42,156 bases of DNA, from the NCBI RefSeq assembly GCF_016462545.1, contig NZ_JAEMTA010000048.1, positions 1 to 42,156 on the forward strand, given 5' to 3'. Positions 1 to 8,215 of the stretch are shown in pieces. The stretch comes from Mycolicibacterium sp. GTDB lineage: Bacteria > Actinomycetota > Actinomycetes > Mycobacteriales > Mycobacteriaceae. The notes under the pieces are model-generated. The model searched no databases and was not told the origin of the DNA. It saw nothing but the letters and a program-made list of their open reading frames with translations. The translations under genes were made by a program, and so were the position numbers. The first letter of the stretch is position 1; each line of letters starts with the position of its first letter.

Positions 1-152
1 GCGCGCAGCCCAAACGCCAACAACCGCACCACCATCCGCTCATCGGTCTCACTGGGATGACGGGCCACGGTCAACGTGTGATCGGCGTAGTAACCGTGAT
101 CGACGTCGGAGACACCAAGTTCGACCTTGAACACTGTTGCAGAAAGGGCCAC
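1..152 (-). CDS. YaeQ family protein, N-terminal part (runs off window)
   Basis: The reverse strand from a GTG at 152 reads VALSATVFKVELGVSDVDHG, then YYADHTLTVARHPSETDERM and VVRLLAFGLR. The HYYADH-like stretch followed by TLARHPSETDERMMVRLLAF is the hallmark start of the YaeQ family, small alpha/beta proteins with a nuclease-like fold whose role is poorly defined. About 50 codons are visible; the rest lies left of the window. An upstream ATG at 157 is in another frame, so GTG at 152 is the start. The gene is divergent from the permease that follows. Identity rests on motif recognition. Confidence 0.8.
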   Translation of the reverse strand, partial: MALSATVFKVELGVSDVDHGYYADHTLTVARHPSETDERMVVRLLAFGLR

Positions 153-420
153 GTCATAGTGTCCACCCCGGTCGTGCTCGCCGAGTAGTCAGGCCGCCGT
201 GCTTGCCGTCGGATCGAGTCGCCACCGATAGACCCCGAGACTCAGTGAACCCATTTCACCTCGGAGGTGTTGCACCCGCAACACCGCGAATCACGCCAAA
301 ACACGCTCGTTAATTCGCCGTCGCGACCGAGAGCAGAGGCATAGCCTGATCGTCGGGTCACGACGACGCTCACGGGCGAGCTGCGTGACTCGAACGAACA
401 GTCGGGCGAAAGGCCATCTC
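153..420. other. Intergenic region between yaeQ-like gene and permease
   Basis: This 268-base divergent spacer holds no convincing reading frame. It should carry the promoters of both flanking genes. The only clear structure is the 20-base hairpin/palindrome listed separately at 266-285. Confidence 0.5.
266..285. promoter_or_regulatory. Perfect inverted repeat GGTGTTGC-4-GCAACACC
   Basis: Two perfect 8-base arms are separated by ACCC, in the divergent spacer about 135 bases before the permease start. The short arms and central position fit a dimeric-regulator operator better than a terminator, since there is no T-tract. Which regulator binds is unknown. Confidence 0.4.
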
Positions 421-1836
421 GTGCAGCAGAACTCTGCGTCCACCAGCCCCCACCTCGGACGTTCGCTTGGTCTGTGGGCGATCGTCGGCCTCGGCCTCGG
501 CTACATGACCCCGATGACGGTGTTCGACACCTTCGGCATCGTGTCGGGCGAGACCGATGGCGTGGTCCCTCTCGCCTACATCGTCGCGCTGATAGCGATG
601 GTGTTCACCGCCATCAGCTACGGCCGGATGACGCGGGTCTATCCATCGGCGGGATCGGCGTACACCTACGCCTCCGAGGTGATCCATCCCAACGTCGGAT
701 TCCTCGTTGGCTGGTCCTCGCTGCTCGATTATCTGTTGCTACCGATGGTCAACGCCGTCATCGGCCGGATCTACTTCGAGTCGTTCTTTCCCGACGCGCC
801 GTCGTGGATATTCGTCCTCGGCTACGTCGCCGTCGTCACCGCGCTCAACGCGTGGAGCATCAAGGGCACGTCGAACATCAACGGCGTACTCGTCGTCTTC
901 CAGGTCGTGCTCATCGCCGTGTTCATCGTGCTCACGTACAACTCCATCCGCAACGGCCTGGGCCAGGGCACGGTATTCACGCTCGAACCCCTTTATCACG
1001 CCGGCGTGAACATGGGCGCCGTCGCGGCGGGCGCCACGGTGGTGTGCTTCTCGTTCATCGGATTCGATGCGATCACGATGTACAGCGAGGAGGCCAAGTC
1101 GCCGAGCACCGTGCCGAAGGCGATCGTCCTCGCGCTGCTGATCGGCGGCGCGATCTTCTTCCTCGGCGCGTGGTTCGCCCAGGCCGCCTTCCCCACGCTC
1201 GACGGCTTCGAGGTCACCGACGACACGCTTCCGGAGCTCGCGCTGAAGGTGGGCGGCGAGTTCTTCAAGATTCTGTTCGTCTCAGCCGCCCTGGCGGCCA
1301 TGTTCGCGTCGAGCTTGTCCTCGCATGCGAGCGTCTCGCGAATGATCTACGTGATGGGACGCAATGGCACGGGCCGGATTCCGCGTTACCTGTCGTACAT
1401 CCACCCGAAGTTCCTGACCCCCCTGCACGCGGTGCTCATCGTCGGCGCCGTGTCGCTGCTGGCCGTCAAGTTCACGCTCGAGTTCGTGTCGTCGATGATC
1501 AACTTCGGCGCTCTGATCGCGTTCACGGTCGTCAACCTGACCGTGCTCCTGTACTTCGCCATCCGTCAGAAGAAGCGAAACACGCCGACCGAGATCTTGA
1601 CGAACATCGTGCTGCCGATCATCGGTATGTCGCTGACGGCGGTGCTGTGGCTCAACCTGCACTTCGATGCGTTGCTCTACGGCGCGATCTGGTTCGTCGT
1701 CGGCGTCATAGTGCTGGTCTACGCCACTCGCGGACTGCGCAATCCGCTCACCATGAAGATCGAGGAGGAGACCCTCGCCGAGGAGGGCACCCCGATCCCG
1801 CACATCGAGCACGCCAAGAGGGGCAGGTCGCAATGA
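421..1836 (+). CDS. APC-superfamily amino acid/polyamine permease
   Basis: This is a cytoplasmic-membrane secondary transporter of about 471 residues with roughly 12 hydrophobic segments, typical of the APC family. The N-terminal LGLWAIVGLGLGYMTPMTVF segment matches the first helix with its substrate-binding glycine break. SYGRMTRVYPSAGSAYTYAS is the conserved stretch after TM2, and FSFIGFDAITMYSEEAKSPSTVPKAI is the classic APC loop. The arrangement resembles putrescine/amino acid importers of the PuuP type, but the substrate cannot be read from sequence. GTG at 421 follows AAAGG at a proper distance and gives the family N-terminus; an in-frame GTG at 385 is the alternative. The gene overlaps the universal stress gene by four bases, indicating one operon. 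Confidence 0.85.
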   Translation: MQQNSASTSPHLGRSLGLWAIVGLGLGYMTPMTVFDTFGIVSGETDGVVPLAYIVALIAMVFTAISYGRMTRVYPSAGSAYTYASEVIHPNVGFLVGWSSLLDYLLLPMVNAVIGRIYFESFFPDAPSWIFVLGYVAVVTALNAWSIKGTSNINGVLVVFQVVLIAVFIVLTYNSIRNGLGQGTVFTLEPLYHAGVNMGAVAAGATVVCFSFIGFDAITMYSEEAKSPSTVPKAIVLALLIGGAIFFLGAWFAQAAFPTLDGFEVTDDTLPELALKVGGEFFKILFVSAALAAMFASSLSSHASVSRMIYVMGRNGTGRIPRYLSYIHPKFLTPLHAVLIVGAVSLLAVKFTLEFVSSMINFGALIAFTVVNLTVLLYFAIRQKKRNTPTEILTNIVLPIIGMSLTAVLWLNLHFDALLYGAIWFVVGVIVLVYATRGLRNPLTMKIEEETLAEEGTPIPHIEHAKRGRSQ

Positions 1837-2687
1837 AACTCGTCGTTGGCTATCTCGCGACATCCGGTGGCGCGGACGCCGTTTCACTCGGTGTTCGGTT
1901 GGCCCGCACACTCGGTGCCGACCTGGAACTGCGGATGGTCGTGGCCCCCGACGACGTGACCACACCGCGCGTCACGTCGGACAAGTTCCAGGACGTGCTT
2001 GCCGAACAGGGTTCCGAGTGGCTCGACGAGGCAAGGCGCCTGGTACCCGATGACGTCAAGGCTCAGGGTGCGGTGCTCGTCGGGGACTCGGTCGCCGGTG
2101 CACTCAGTGCAGAGGCACTTCGGCTCGACGCCGAGGCCATCGTGGTCGGCGGATCGGGGGGTGGTTTGGTGAGGAGCCTGTCGCTCGGCTCCCTCGTCGA
2201 TGACCTGCTGCACTTTGCGCCGGTCCCCGTGGCCGTGGCTCCGCGAGGCACCCGAAACTCCGACCTGCCACGCGTGCGTAGCGTCACGTGCGCCATTGGT
2301 GATCGTCCCGGCGCGGGCCGACTCCTCGACACCGCCGTGCGGGCGAGCAAGGCGACCGGGGCGCCGCTGCGATTGGTATCGCTCGTCGCACTGGACGAAC
2401 ACGGCGAGGAGGGTGTCGAGGCGGCCCGCAAACACGCCAACGACGCCCTCGCATCCGCGCAGGCGGCCCTGCCGAAAGGCTCCAACGTGACCGCCGTCGT
2501 CGCCAACGGCGCGACGATCGAGGCCGCCGTCGAAGATCTCGACTGGCAGGACGGCGATCTCTTGATGCTCGGCTCCAGCCGGTTGGCCCCGCCCCGCCGA
2601 CTCTTCATCGGTTCCACGGCCGCCAGGATCCTGCGGGTCCTACAAGTGCCGATCATCGTGACTCCGGGTGACGAAGAGTCGACCTGA
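1833..2687 (+). CDS. Universal stress protein with two tandem Usp domains
   Basis: This 284-residue protein has two UspA-type domains, at about residues 1-140 and 145-284. Each shows the ATP-binding signature: GGSGGGLVRSLSLGSLVDDLL then PVPVAVAP in the first, and GSSRLAPPRRLFIGSTAARI then VPIIVTPG in the second. The G-x2-G-x9-G(S/T) pattern predicts nucleotide binding. ATG at 1833 overlaps the permease stop as ATGA, so the two are almost certainly translationally coupled. Usp proteins are often paired with transporters and may tune their activity; that is inference here. An open frame continues upstream inside the permease gene but is a shadow. Confidence 0.85.
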   Translation: MKLVVGYLATSGGADAVSLGVRLARTLGADLELRMVVAPDDVTTPRVTSDKFQDVLAEQGSEWLDEARRLVPDDVKAQGAVLVGDSVAGALSAEALRLDAEAIVVGGSGGGLVRSLSLGSLVDDLLHFAPVPVAVAPRGTRNSDLPRVRSVTCAIGDRPGAGRLLDTAVRASKATGAPLRLVSLVALDEHGEEGVEAARKHANDALASAQAALPKGSNVTAVVANGATIEAAVEDLDWQDGDLLMLGSSRLAPPRRLFIGSTAARILRVLQVPIIVTPGDEEST

Positions 2688-2760
2688 CGGGTTGGCAACC
2701 GCACCATCATCGCGCGACGCCAGTTCGCAACCGTGAGGCCGCCGTTCGGCAGGTCAGTGC

Positions 2761-4398
2761 ATGGACGACGATGGGACGATGGGTCATCTAGAGGTCGCGC
2801 ACGTCGACTACTACTTGCCCGATGGGCGGCTGTTGTTGGCGGATGCGAGTTTCCGTGTCGAGCAGGGCTCGACGATGGCCCTGGTCGGGCCGAACGGGGC
2901 CGGTAAGTCCACGCTGATGCGCCTGGTCGTCGGGGAGCTGCAGCCCGACGAGGGCACGATCACCACCAGCGGTGGTCTTGGGGTCATGCCACAGTTCATC
3001 GGTTCTGTGCGTGACGATCGGACGGTCCGCGACCTGCTCGTCGCGGTTGCTCGCACGACCATCGTGGCGGCGGCGAAAGCGGTCGACGCCGCGGAGTTGG
3101 CGATCATGACTCGCGACGACGAGGGCGCCCAGATGGCGTACGCACAGGCGCTGAGCGACTGGGGTGACGCCGGCGGGTACGACTCGGAGAACCTCTGGGA
3201 TGTATGCACGGTGGCGGCCCTCGGCATGCCATACGACAAGTGTCAGTGGCGGCAGGTGGCCACTCTGTCCGGCGGCGAGCAAAAGCGCCTCGTCCTCGAG
3301 GCGCTTCTTCGCGGCCCCGACGAGGTATTGCTGCTCGACGAGCCGGACAACTACCTGGACGTACCGGGCAAGCGCTGGCTGGAGGAGGAGCTGAAGAGAA
3401 GCACCAAGACGGTGCTCTTCGTCTCGCATGACCGAGAGCTACTGTCGGTGGCCGCCGACGCGATCGTCAGCGTCGAACCGACGCCCAGCGGTTCGGACGT
3501 GTGGGTCCACGGTGGCGGATTCGCGTCCTTCCACGAGGCACGTGAGCGGCGGTTCGAGCGGTTCGATGAGCTCCGCCGGCGCTGGGACGAGAAGCACGCC
3601 CAGTTGAAGAAGCTCGTCCTCGACATGCGCGGGTACGCCGGTCGCAGTGATGCGATGGCGTCCCGGTACGCGGCGGCCCAGACCCGGTTGCGGATGTTCG
3701 AGGAGGCCGGTCCGCCGCCGGAGCCACCGCGCAAGCAGGACATCAAGATGCGGTTGCGCGGCGGTCGCACCCGACTGCGCGCCGTCACGTGCCAGAACTT
3801 GGGCTTGACCGGTCTGATGGACCCGTTCAGCTTGGAGGTCTTCTACGGCGAGCGGGTCGCGGTGCTCGGCTCCAACGGATCCGGGAAATCGCATTTCCTG
3901 CGGCTGCTGGCCGGCGAGGACGTCGCCCATACGGGTACGTGGAAGCTCGGCGCGCGGGTCGTTCCCGGATTCTTCGCTCAAACCCACGCCCACCCCGAGC
4001 TGGAGAAGCGCACCTTGGTCGAGATTCTGTGGGAGGTGCACGCCAAGGGCCGAGGTGCGGCGATGAGTGCGCTGCGTCGCTACGAGTTGGAACAGCGGGG
4101 CGACCAGCCCTTCGGCAAGCTCTCGGGCGGCCAGCAGGCCCGCTTCCAGATTCTGCTGCTGGAGCTACAAGGTGCGACCGCGTTGCTGCTCGACGAGCCC
4201 ACCGACAACCTTGATTTGGAGTCCGCCGAGGCCTTGCAGGAGGGCCTCGAGCTCTACCAGGGCACGGTGTTGGCGGTAACCCACGACCGCTGGTTTGCCC
4301 GCACCTTCGATCGCTTTCTAGTCTTCGGCACCGACGGGAGCGTCCGCGAGACTACCGAACCCGTCTGGGACGAGGCCCGCGTCAAGCGGGCCCGCTGA
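2761..4398 (+). CDS. ABC-F family ATPase with duplicated ATP-binding cassette
   Basis: This 545-residue soluble protein has two ABC domains and no membrane segments. Cassette 1 has Walker A GPNGAGKST (43-51), signature LSGGEQKR (about 168) and Walker B LLLDEPDN (about 189). Cassette 2 has Walker A GSNGSGKS (about 369), LSGGQQAR (about 454) and LLLDEPTDN (about 475). A charged helical linker with many Arg/Glu lies between them, as in ABC-F proteins. Family members act on the ribosome as translation factors or antibiotic-resistance factors; no transport partner is expected. ATG at 2761 is used, and ATG at 2779 (MGHLEVAHV) is an equally good start. The gene stands alone, 73 bases after the Usp gene. 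It is not obviously EttA. Confidence 0.85.
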   Translation: MDDDGTMGHLEVAHVDYYLPDGRLLLADASFRVEQGSTMALVGPNGAGKSTLMRLVVGELQPDEGTITTSGGLGVMPQFIGSVRDDRTVRDLLVAVARTTIVAAAKAVDAAELAIMTRDDEGAQMAYAQALSDWGDAGGYDSENLWDVCTVAALGMPYDKCQWRQVATLSGGEQKRLVLEALLRGPDEVLLLDEPDNYLDVPGKRWLEEELKRSTKTVLFVSHDRELLSVAADAIVSVEPTPSGSDVWVHGGGFASFHEARERRFERFDELRRRWDEKHAQLKKLVLDMRGYAGRSDAMASRYAAAQTRLRMFEEAGPPPEPPRKQDIKMRLRGGRTRLRAVTCQNLGLTGLMDPFSLEVFYGERVAVLGSNGSGKSHFLRLLAGEDVAHTGTWKLGARVVPGFFAQTHAHPELEKRTLVEILWEVHAKGRGAAMSALRRYELEQRGDQPFGKLSGGQQARFQILLLELQGATALLLDEPTDNLDLESAEALQEGLELYQGTVLAVTHDRWFARTFDRFLVFGTDGSVRETTEPVWDEARVKRAR

Positions 4399-4504
4399 AA
4401 CCTCAAGGAGCCGTTGGTGAAACGGTCTGATGCCGAGGCCTATGCCGAAGCTTGCCGGTAGGTTGCTGCCGAACCAATTCGCCCAGTGCCGATTTCGCAC
4501 TTGT

Positions 4505-4510
4505 TAGCCT
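4505..4510 (+). promoter_or_regulatory. -10 box TAGCCT placed for a leaderless transcript
   Basis: TAGCCT fits the mycobacterial TAnnnT -10 consensus and ends six bases before the ATG at 4517. No Shine-Dalgarno sequence precedes that ATG. This geometry puts the transcription start on or next to the start codon, giving a leaderless mRNA. Confidence 0.5.
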
Positions 4511-4516
4511 CTCGCC

Positions 4517-4957
4517 ATGCCACGAAGATTGACTGACGAACAGATTGAGGCGTTTCTCGATAGCCGACCCGGCTGGGCGATGCTGAGCACGATCGACGAG
4601 GAGGGATTCCCGCACACGGTGCCCCTGGGATACTTTCGGCTCGGCCGCGACATCATCATGGGTGTGCGTGACGGGACGCGCAAGGTAGCCAACATCGAAG
4701 GCAACCAGAACGTCAGTGTCATGCTCGAAGACGGCTCGAGCATGGCAGATATCCGGGGAGTGATGTTCCAAGGTCACGCCCGCATCGTTCGCGAACCACG
4801 CGAAACACTCGAGCTCGCGAGAGAAGGTGCCCGAGCACGGGGCGTGCCAGAGACCGAATGGCCCACCGCACCAAGACCGGGCGCCACCTACATCCGCGTG
4901 ACACCGGTGAGAACTTTGTCCTGGAACTACGCAACGTCAACGTCAGAGCAGGATTAG
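4517..4957 (+). CDS. Pyridoxamine 5'-phosphate oxidase-like (split-barrel) protein
   Basis: This 146-residue protein has the split beta-barrel pattern of PPOX/F420-dependent proteins. The order is an N-terminal helix (LTDEQIEAFLDSRPGWAMLS), the strand pair TIDEEGFPHTVPLGY, DGTRKVANIEGNQNVSVMLE, VMFQGHARIV and the closing YIRVTPVRTLSWNYA. Family members bind FMN or F420 (or haem) and reduce or oxidise small molecules in the cytoplasm. The mycobacterial setting makes F420 or FMN plausible, but the residues seen do not decide. The start is set by the nearby -10 box. It is a single-gene unit with a 111-base empty spacer after it. Confidence 0.75.
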   Translation: MPRRLTDEQIEAFLDSRPGWAMLSTIDEEGFPHTVPLGYFRLGRDIIMGVRDGTRKVANIEGNQNVSVMLEDGSSMADIRGVMFQGHARIVREPRETLELAREGARARGVPETEWPTAPRPGATYIRVTPVRTLSWNYATSTSEQD

Positions 4958-5068
4958 CGACGCTGGCGCACGATCTCCAGTGCTTCCACGCTGGACGACA
5001 CCAACGCACGCGACCGCGTAGTCGCCGCCCACCCGGCCCCGGCCGGAGGCAAGAAACTGTGAGGGACA

Positions 5069-6418
5069 ATGGTTTTCGCGATGGAAGGTGACGCCATCGC
5101 CACCGCCAGGATGGTGATGCAGCTGGTGGAGGCGGGTCGGTTCACCGATGTTCACGAGCTGTTCGCCCCGGCGGTGCGCGAGATGGTCTCGGCAGACGCA
5201 GTACGTGACTCCTGGCAGGTATTGATCGCGACGCAGGGGCCGATCACCGTGGTCGGTGCACCGGTGAGAGAGTCCGCTGGCCCGAGCAGCACGATCGTGA
5301 AGTTTCCCGTGACCTCCGCAAGTGGCGGATTCGCCGTGCTCGTGGAGATCGACCAGGGGGGCGGCCTGCACGGTCTGCAATTCGCGCCGCCCGAGGCGGC
5401 CGAGCCGGTGCAGCCCTGGCAACTGCCGTCCTATGCAGACCCGGCCACCTTCACCGAACACGACGTCACGATCGACTGCGCGCCGTTGGCGACACCAGGC
5501 ACGCTGAGCCTGCCGGACTCGCCGCAACCCGCGCCGGCGGTGGTCCTGCTCGCCGGTTCCGGACCCGCTGACCAGGATGCGACGCTCGGCCGCAACAAGA
5601 TTCTCAGGGACCTCGCGTGGGGTCTGGCGAGCCGGGGAATCGCGGTGCTGCGCTTCGACAAGGTCACCTACACCTACCGCGGCAAGCTGGATGTCACCAC
5701 TTTCACCGTGGTCGATGAATACGTGCGGCCAGCGATCGCGGCGGTTCGACTGCTACGCGAACACCCTCTGGTCGACCCGGCGCGGGTCTTCGTGCTCGGT
5801 CACAGCCAGGGCGGCACCATGGCCCCGCGTATCGGGGCCGCGGAACCGTCCGTCGCCGGGCTGATCGTACTGGCCGGCGCTACCCAGCCCCTGCACCACA
5901 CGTTGGTGCGCCAGTATCGTTATCTCGCAACGCTTCGCGGGCCTGGGGCAGACCCTGACGCTGATCCGGCCATCCAGACGGTCACGAGGCAGTGCGCGCT
6001 CGTCGACAGCCCCGACCTCTCACCATCCACACCACAGCATCTGTTGCCACTCGGCGTGCCCGCCCCGTACTGGCTCGATTTACGCAGTTACGACCCGGTG
6101 GCGGTGGCCGCGGAGCTGGACACGCCGATGCTCATAATGCAGGGCGGCCGCGACTACCAGGTCACCGTCGCCGACGACCTCATCGGCTGGCAGACCGGCC
6201 TGGCCGATCATCGCGACGTCACCATCCGCATCTACCCCGCGGACAACCACCTGTTCTTCACCGGCTCCGGACCGTCCACACCGGACGAATACGGACCGGC
6301 CCAACACGTCGATGACGCGGTCGTCATCGACATCGCGCAATGGGTCACCAGCGCGGACCATGACCCACGAGACCGACCGTCGACGGCGCGACACCGAGGC
6401 ATCCAGCGGAACGGGTGA
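5069..6418 (+). CDS. Two-domain alpha/beta hydrolase with N-terminal DUF3887-like domain
   Basis: This protein has 449 residues. The first 120 or so (EGDAIATARMVMQLVEAGRFTDVHELFAP ... AVREMV) resemble the DUF3887 cystatin/NTF2-like domain often fused to hydrolases. The rest is an alpha/beta hydrolase: VVLLAGSGPADQD (oxyanion strand), GHSQGGTMAP with the nucleophile Ser, LDTPMLIMQGGRDYQV with the acid, and YPADNHLFF with the catalytic His. There is no secretion signal. Substrate is unknown; an esterase or peptidase of the serine-aminopeptidase type is likely. ATG at 5069 follows GAGGG by a short spacer; ATG at 5081 is an alternative. The C-terminal tail is rich in Arg and Asp and looks disordered. 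Confidence 0.8.
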   Translation: MVFAMEGDAIATARMVMQLVEAGRFTDVHELFAPAVREMVSADAVRDSWQVLIATQGPITVVGAPVRESAGPSSTIVKFPVTSASGGFAVLVEIDQGGGLHGLQFAPPEAAEPVQPWQLPSYADPATFTEHDVTIDCAPLATPGTLSLPDSPQPAPAVVLLAGSGPADQDATLGRNKILRDLAWGLASRGIAVLRFDKVTYTYRGKLDVTTFTVVDEYVRPAIAAVRLLREHPLVDPARVFVLGHSQGGTMAPRIGAAEPSVAGLIVLAGATQPLHHTLVRQYRYLATLRGPGADPDADPAIQTVTRQCALVDSPDLSPSTPQHLLPLGVPAPYWLDLRSYDPVAVAAELDTPMLIMQGGRDYQVTVADDLIGWQTGLADHRDVTIRIYPADNHLFFTGSGPSTPDEYGPAQHVDDAVVIDIAQWVTSADHDPRDRPSTARHRGIQRNG

Positions 6419-6784
6419 GTCGCTCCCCGACGGCCCAAACTGCCAGCAACGACCATGCGAGGCGAGACGACGATCCCACAGGTCGTGACGATCGTTCGTG
6501 GGCGTCAGCTTCATCCCAAACGAGTCCGCCGCGGAGATCGACTACCTGGGCATCTCCAGTTTGGAGACCTTCATGCGGACCCCTCCGATCGTGAGGCGAC
6601 CACATCTGGCACCCGTGGTGGTTTGACCGTGCCCCTAGGGCATGCGGTGAAGTGGCCACGTGAACACTGGACCGGTGATCCCTCGAGCCGTCGATGTGCT
6701 CCGGACGGTCGCACTCCTTGATTCGATGCGCCGCCTCTCCCGTTCACGTGCGGTTCCGTGTCAGGCACGACGTGGAAGGAAACG
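6419..6784. other. Long intergenic region without a confident gene
   Basis: About 366 bases. A short plus-strand frame from GTG 6498 to the stop at 6626 (42 codons, containing EIDYLGISSLETFMRTP) looks mildly coding-like, but I do not recognise it and see no ribosome site. Open frames on both strands lack plausible composition. The last 30 bases hold the GGAAGGA ribosome-binding site of the next gene. Confidence 0.4.
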
Positions 6785-7972
6785 ATGAACGTCCATGGCT
6801 CGGGTGATCGTGCGATGAGAAGCCACCCGATCACCGCCGACCTCCTGCGCGGTCTGGCCGAGCTGGAACGGACGGAGCGGGGGTGGCTGCCCCACCGGCT
6901 CCCGGCCCGAGCCCGCGCACAATGCGCCGACCCCCAACTCGCAGCCGTGGAGGCACAACCCTCCGGCGTGCGACTGGCGTTCCGCACCCGCGCCACCACC
7001 GTGGAACTCGATCTGCTCCGCACGCGCACGATTCTGTTGGGGGTGCCGGACCGCCCGGACGGCACAGTCGACCTACTCATCGACGGGCACCTCACACGGC
7101 AGATGGTGACGGCCGGTGGCGAAGTGGTGCGAGTCGACCCCGCTACGGGACACACCGAGAGTGAGCGCGGCTCCGTTGGAACCGTGCGGTTCACCGGACT
7201 GAACGCAAAGAACAAGGACGTCGAGATCTGGCTGCCGCACTACGAGCGCACCGAGATCGTCGCCCTGCGTACCGACGACGCAATCACGCGCACACCACAC
7301 TCTGGCCGCCGGGTATGGCTGCATCACGGCAGCTCCATCAGCCAGGGCTCCAACGCAGCGAGCCCCAGTACCACGTGGCCCGCGGTGGCCGCCGCACTCG
7401 GTGGGGTGGAACTGATCAACCTCGGGCTGGCGGGCAGTGCGATGCTCGACCCGTTCACCGCACGCACGATGCGCGACACGCCCGCCGACGTCATCAGCAT
7501 CAAGATCGGCATCAATCTCGTCAACGGTGACGTGATGCGGGTGCGGGCGTTCGGGCCTGCGGTTCACGGGTTCTTGGACACGGTGCGCGACGGTCACCCC
7601 GACAGCCCGCTACTCGTCATAGGTCCGCTGTACTGCCCTATTCACGAAAATACCCCCGGGCCAGGTGCTTTCGACGTCGAGGCACTTGCCGCCGGGCAGA
7701 TCCGGTTCAACGCTACCGGCGACCCCGCCGACGCGACCCGCGGCCGACTGACATTGTCCGTAGTCCGGGACCAGCTGACCGAGATCATGGCCGCACGGGC
7801 CGTCGACGACCCTCAGCTGTACTACCTCGACGGCCAAGAGCTGTACGGCACCGACGATTTCGCCGACCGCCCGCTGCCCGACAACCTGCACCCTGACGCC
7901 TCGACCCATGAGATCATTGGCCAGCGCTTCGCCCGTTTGGCCTTCTCGCCGCAAGCGCCGTTCGGCCGATGA
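6785..7972 (+). CDS. SGNH/GDSL-type hydrolase
   Basis: This 395-residue protein has the SGNH blocks in its C-terminal half. RRVWLHHGSSISQGSN (Ser near 182) is block I. INLGLAGSAMLDPF is block II with its Gly. DVISIKIGINLVNGD stands where the GxND block III lies and keeps the Asn. The end motif DNLHPDASTHEIIGQRF supplies the catalytic Asp and His of block V. The N-terminal half is a beta-rich domain, as in carbohydrate-esterase-like SGNH proteins. It probably removes acyl groups from a small substrate or sugar. No signal peptide is visible. ATG at 6785 sits four bases after AAGGA; an upstream GTG-led extension to 6758 lacks a site. Confidence 0.75.
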   Translation: MNVHGSGDRAMRSHPITADLLRGLAELERTERGWLPHRLPARARAQCADPQLAAVEAQPSGVRLAFRTRATTVELDLLRTRTILLGVPDRPDGTVDLLIDGHLTRQMVTAGGEVVRVDPATGHTESERGSVGTVRFTGLNAKNKDVEIWLPHYERTEIVALRTDDAITRTPHSGRRVWLHHGSSISQGSNAASPSTTWPAVAAALGGVELINLGLAGSAMLDPFTARTMRDTPADVISIKIGINLVNGDVMRVRAFGPAVHGFLDTVRDGHPDSPLLVIGPLYCPIHENTPGPGAFDVEALAAGQIRFNATGDPADATRGRLTLSVVRDQLTEIMAARAVDDPQLYYLDGQELYGTDDFADRPLPDNLHPDASTHEIIGQRFARLAFSPQAPFGR

Positions 7973-8215
7973 CCGGTGCGGGCCTCTGGGTCTCGCGGCC
8001 GACGAGGCTGAGACAGACCCCGGCGTTCGTGGGTTGTCGACCGCCATATCCGGGTAGCCGACTGCGCGCCGGAATGCGTTCCAGCCGAACGACTTCTCCG
8101 GCCGGTCTGAATGATCGCCGCGGGTAGAGACATGTGGCAGGGGATCCCCTCGACGAGGTCCATCCCGCGTTGAGGGAGGAAGGGGACGCGCCGGAGTGCG
8201 TCTACCGCTGGACTG
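7973..8215. other. Convergent intergenic spacer
   Basis: This spacer lies between the convergent SGNH-hydrolase and glpK2 genes. It contains one copy of the imperfect direct repeat (8082-8151) and no supported coding frame. Confidence 0.5.
8082..8151 (+). repeat. Imperfect direct repeat, left copy
   Basis: About 70 bases matching 15145-15215 in the same orientation. The shared blocks are ACTTCTCCGGCC(G/C)GTCTGA and TGTGGCAGGGGATCCCCTC, with a diverged 21-22 base middle. The right end contains the 12-base palindrome AGGGGATCCCCT. The two copies bracket the glycerol block. Confidence 0.7.

Noticed and set aside
474..1832. Long open frame running in-frame into the universal stress gene
   Set aside because: Its Arg-rich, low-complexity text is a shadow of the permease in another frame; the true Usp start is ATG 1833, coupled to the permease stop.
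6630..6770. Possible group II intron domain or structured RNA
   Set aside because: CACGTGCGGTTC and GAGCCGTC fragments recall intron domain V, but the stem order and spacing do not fit and no reverse transcriptase is present.
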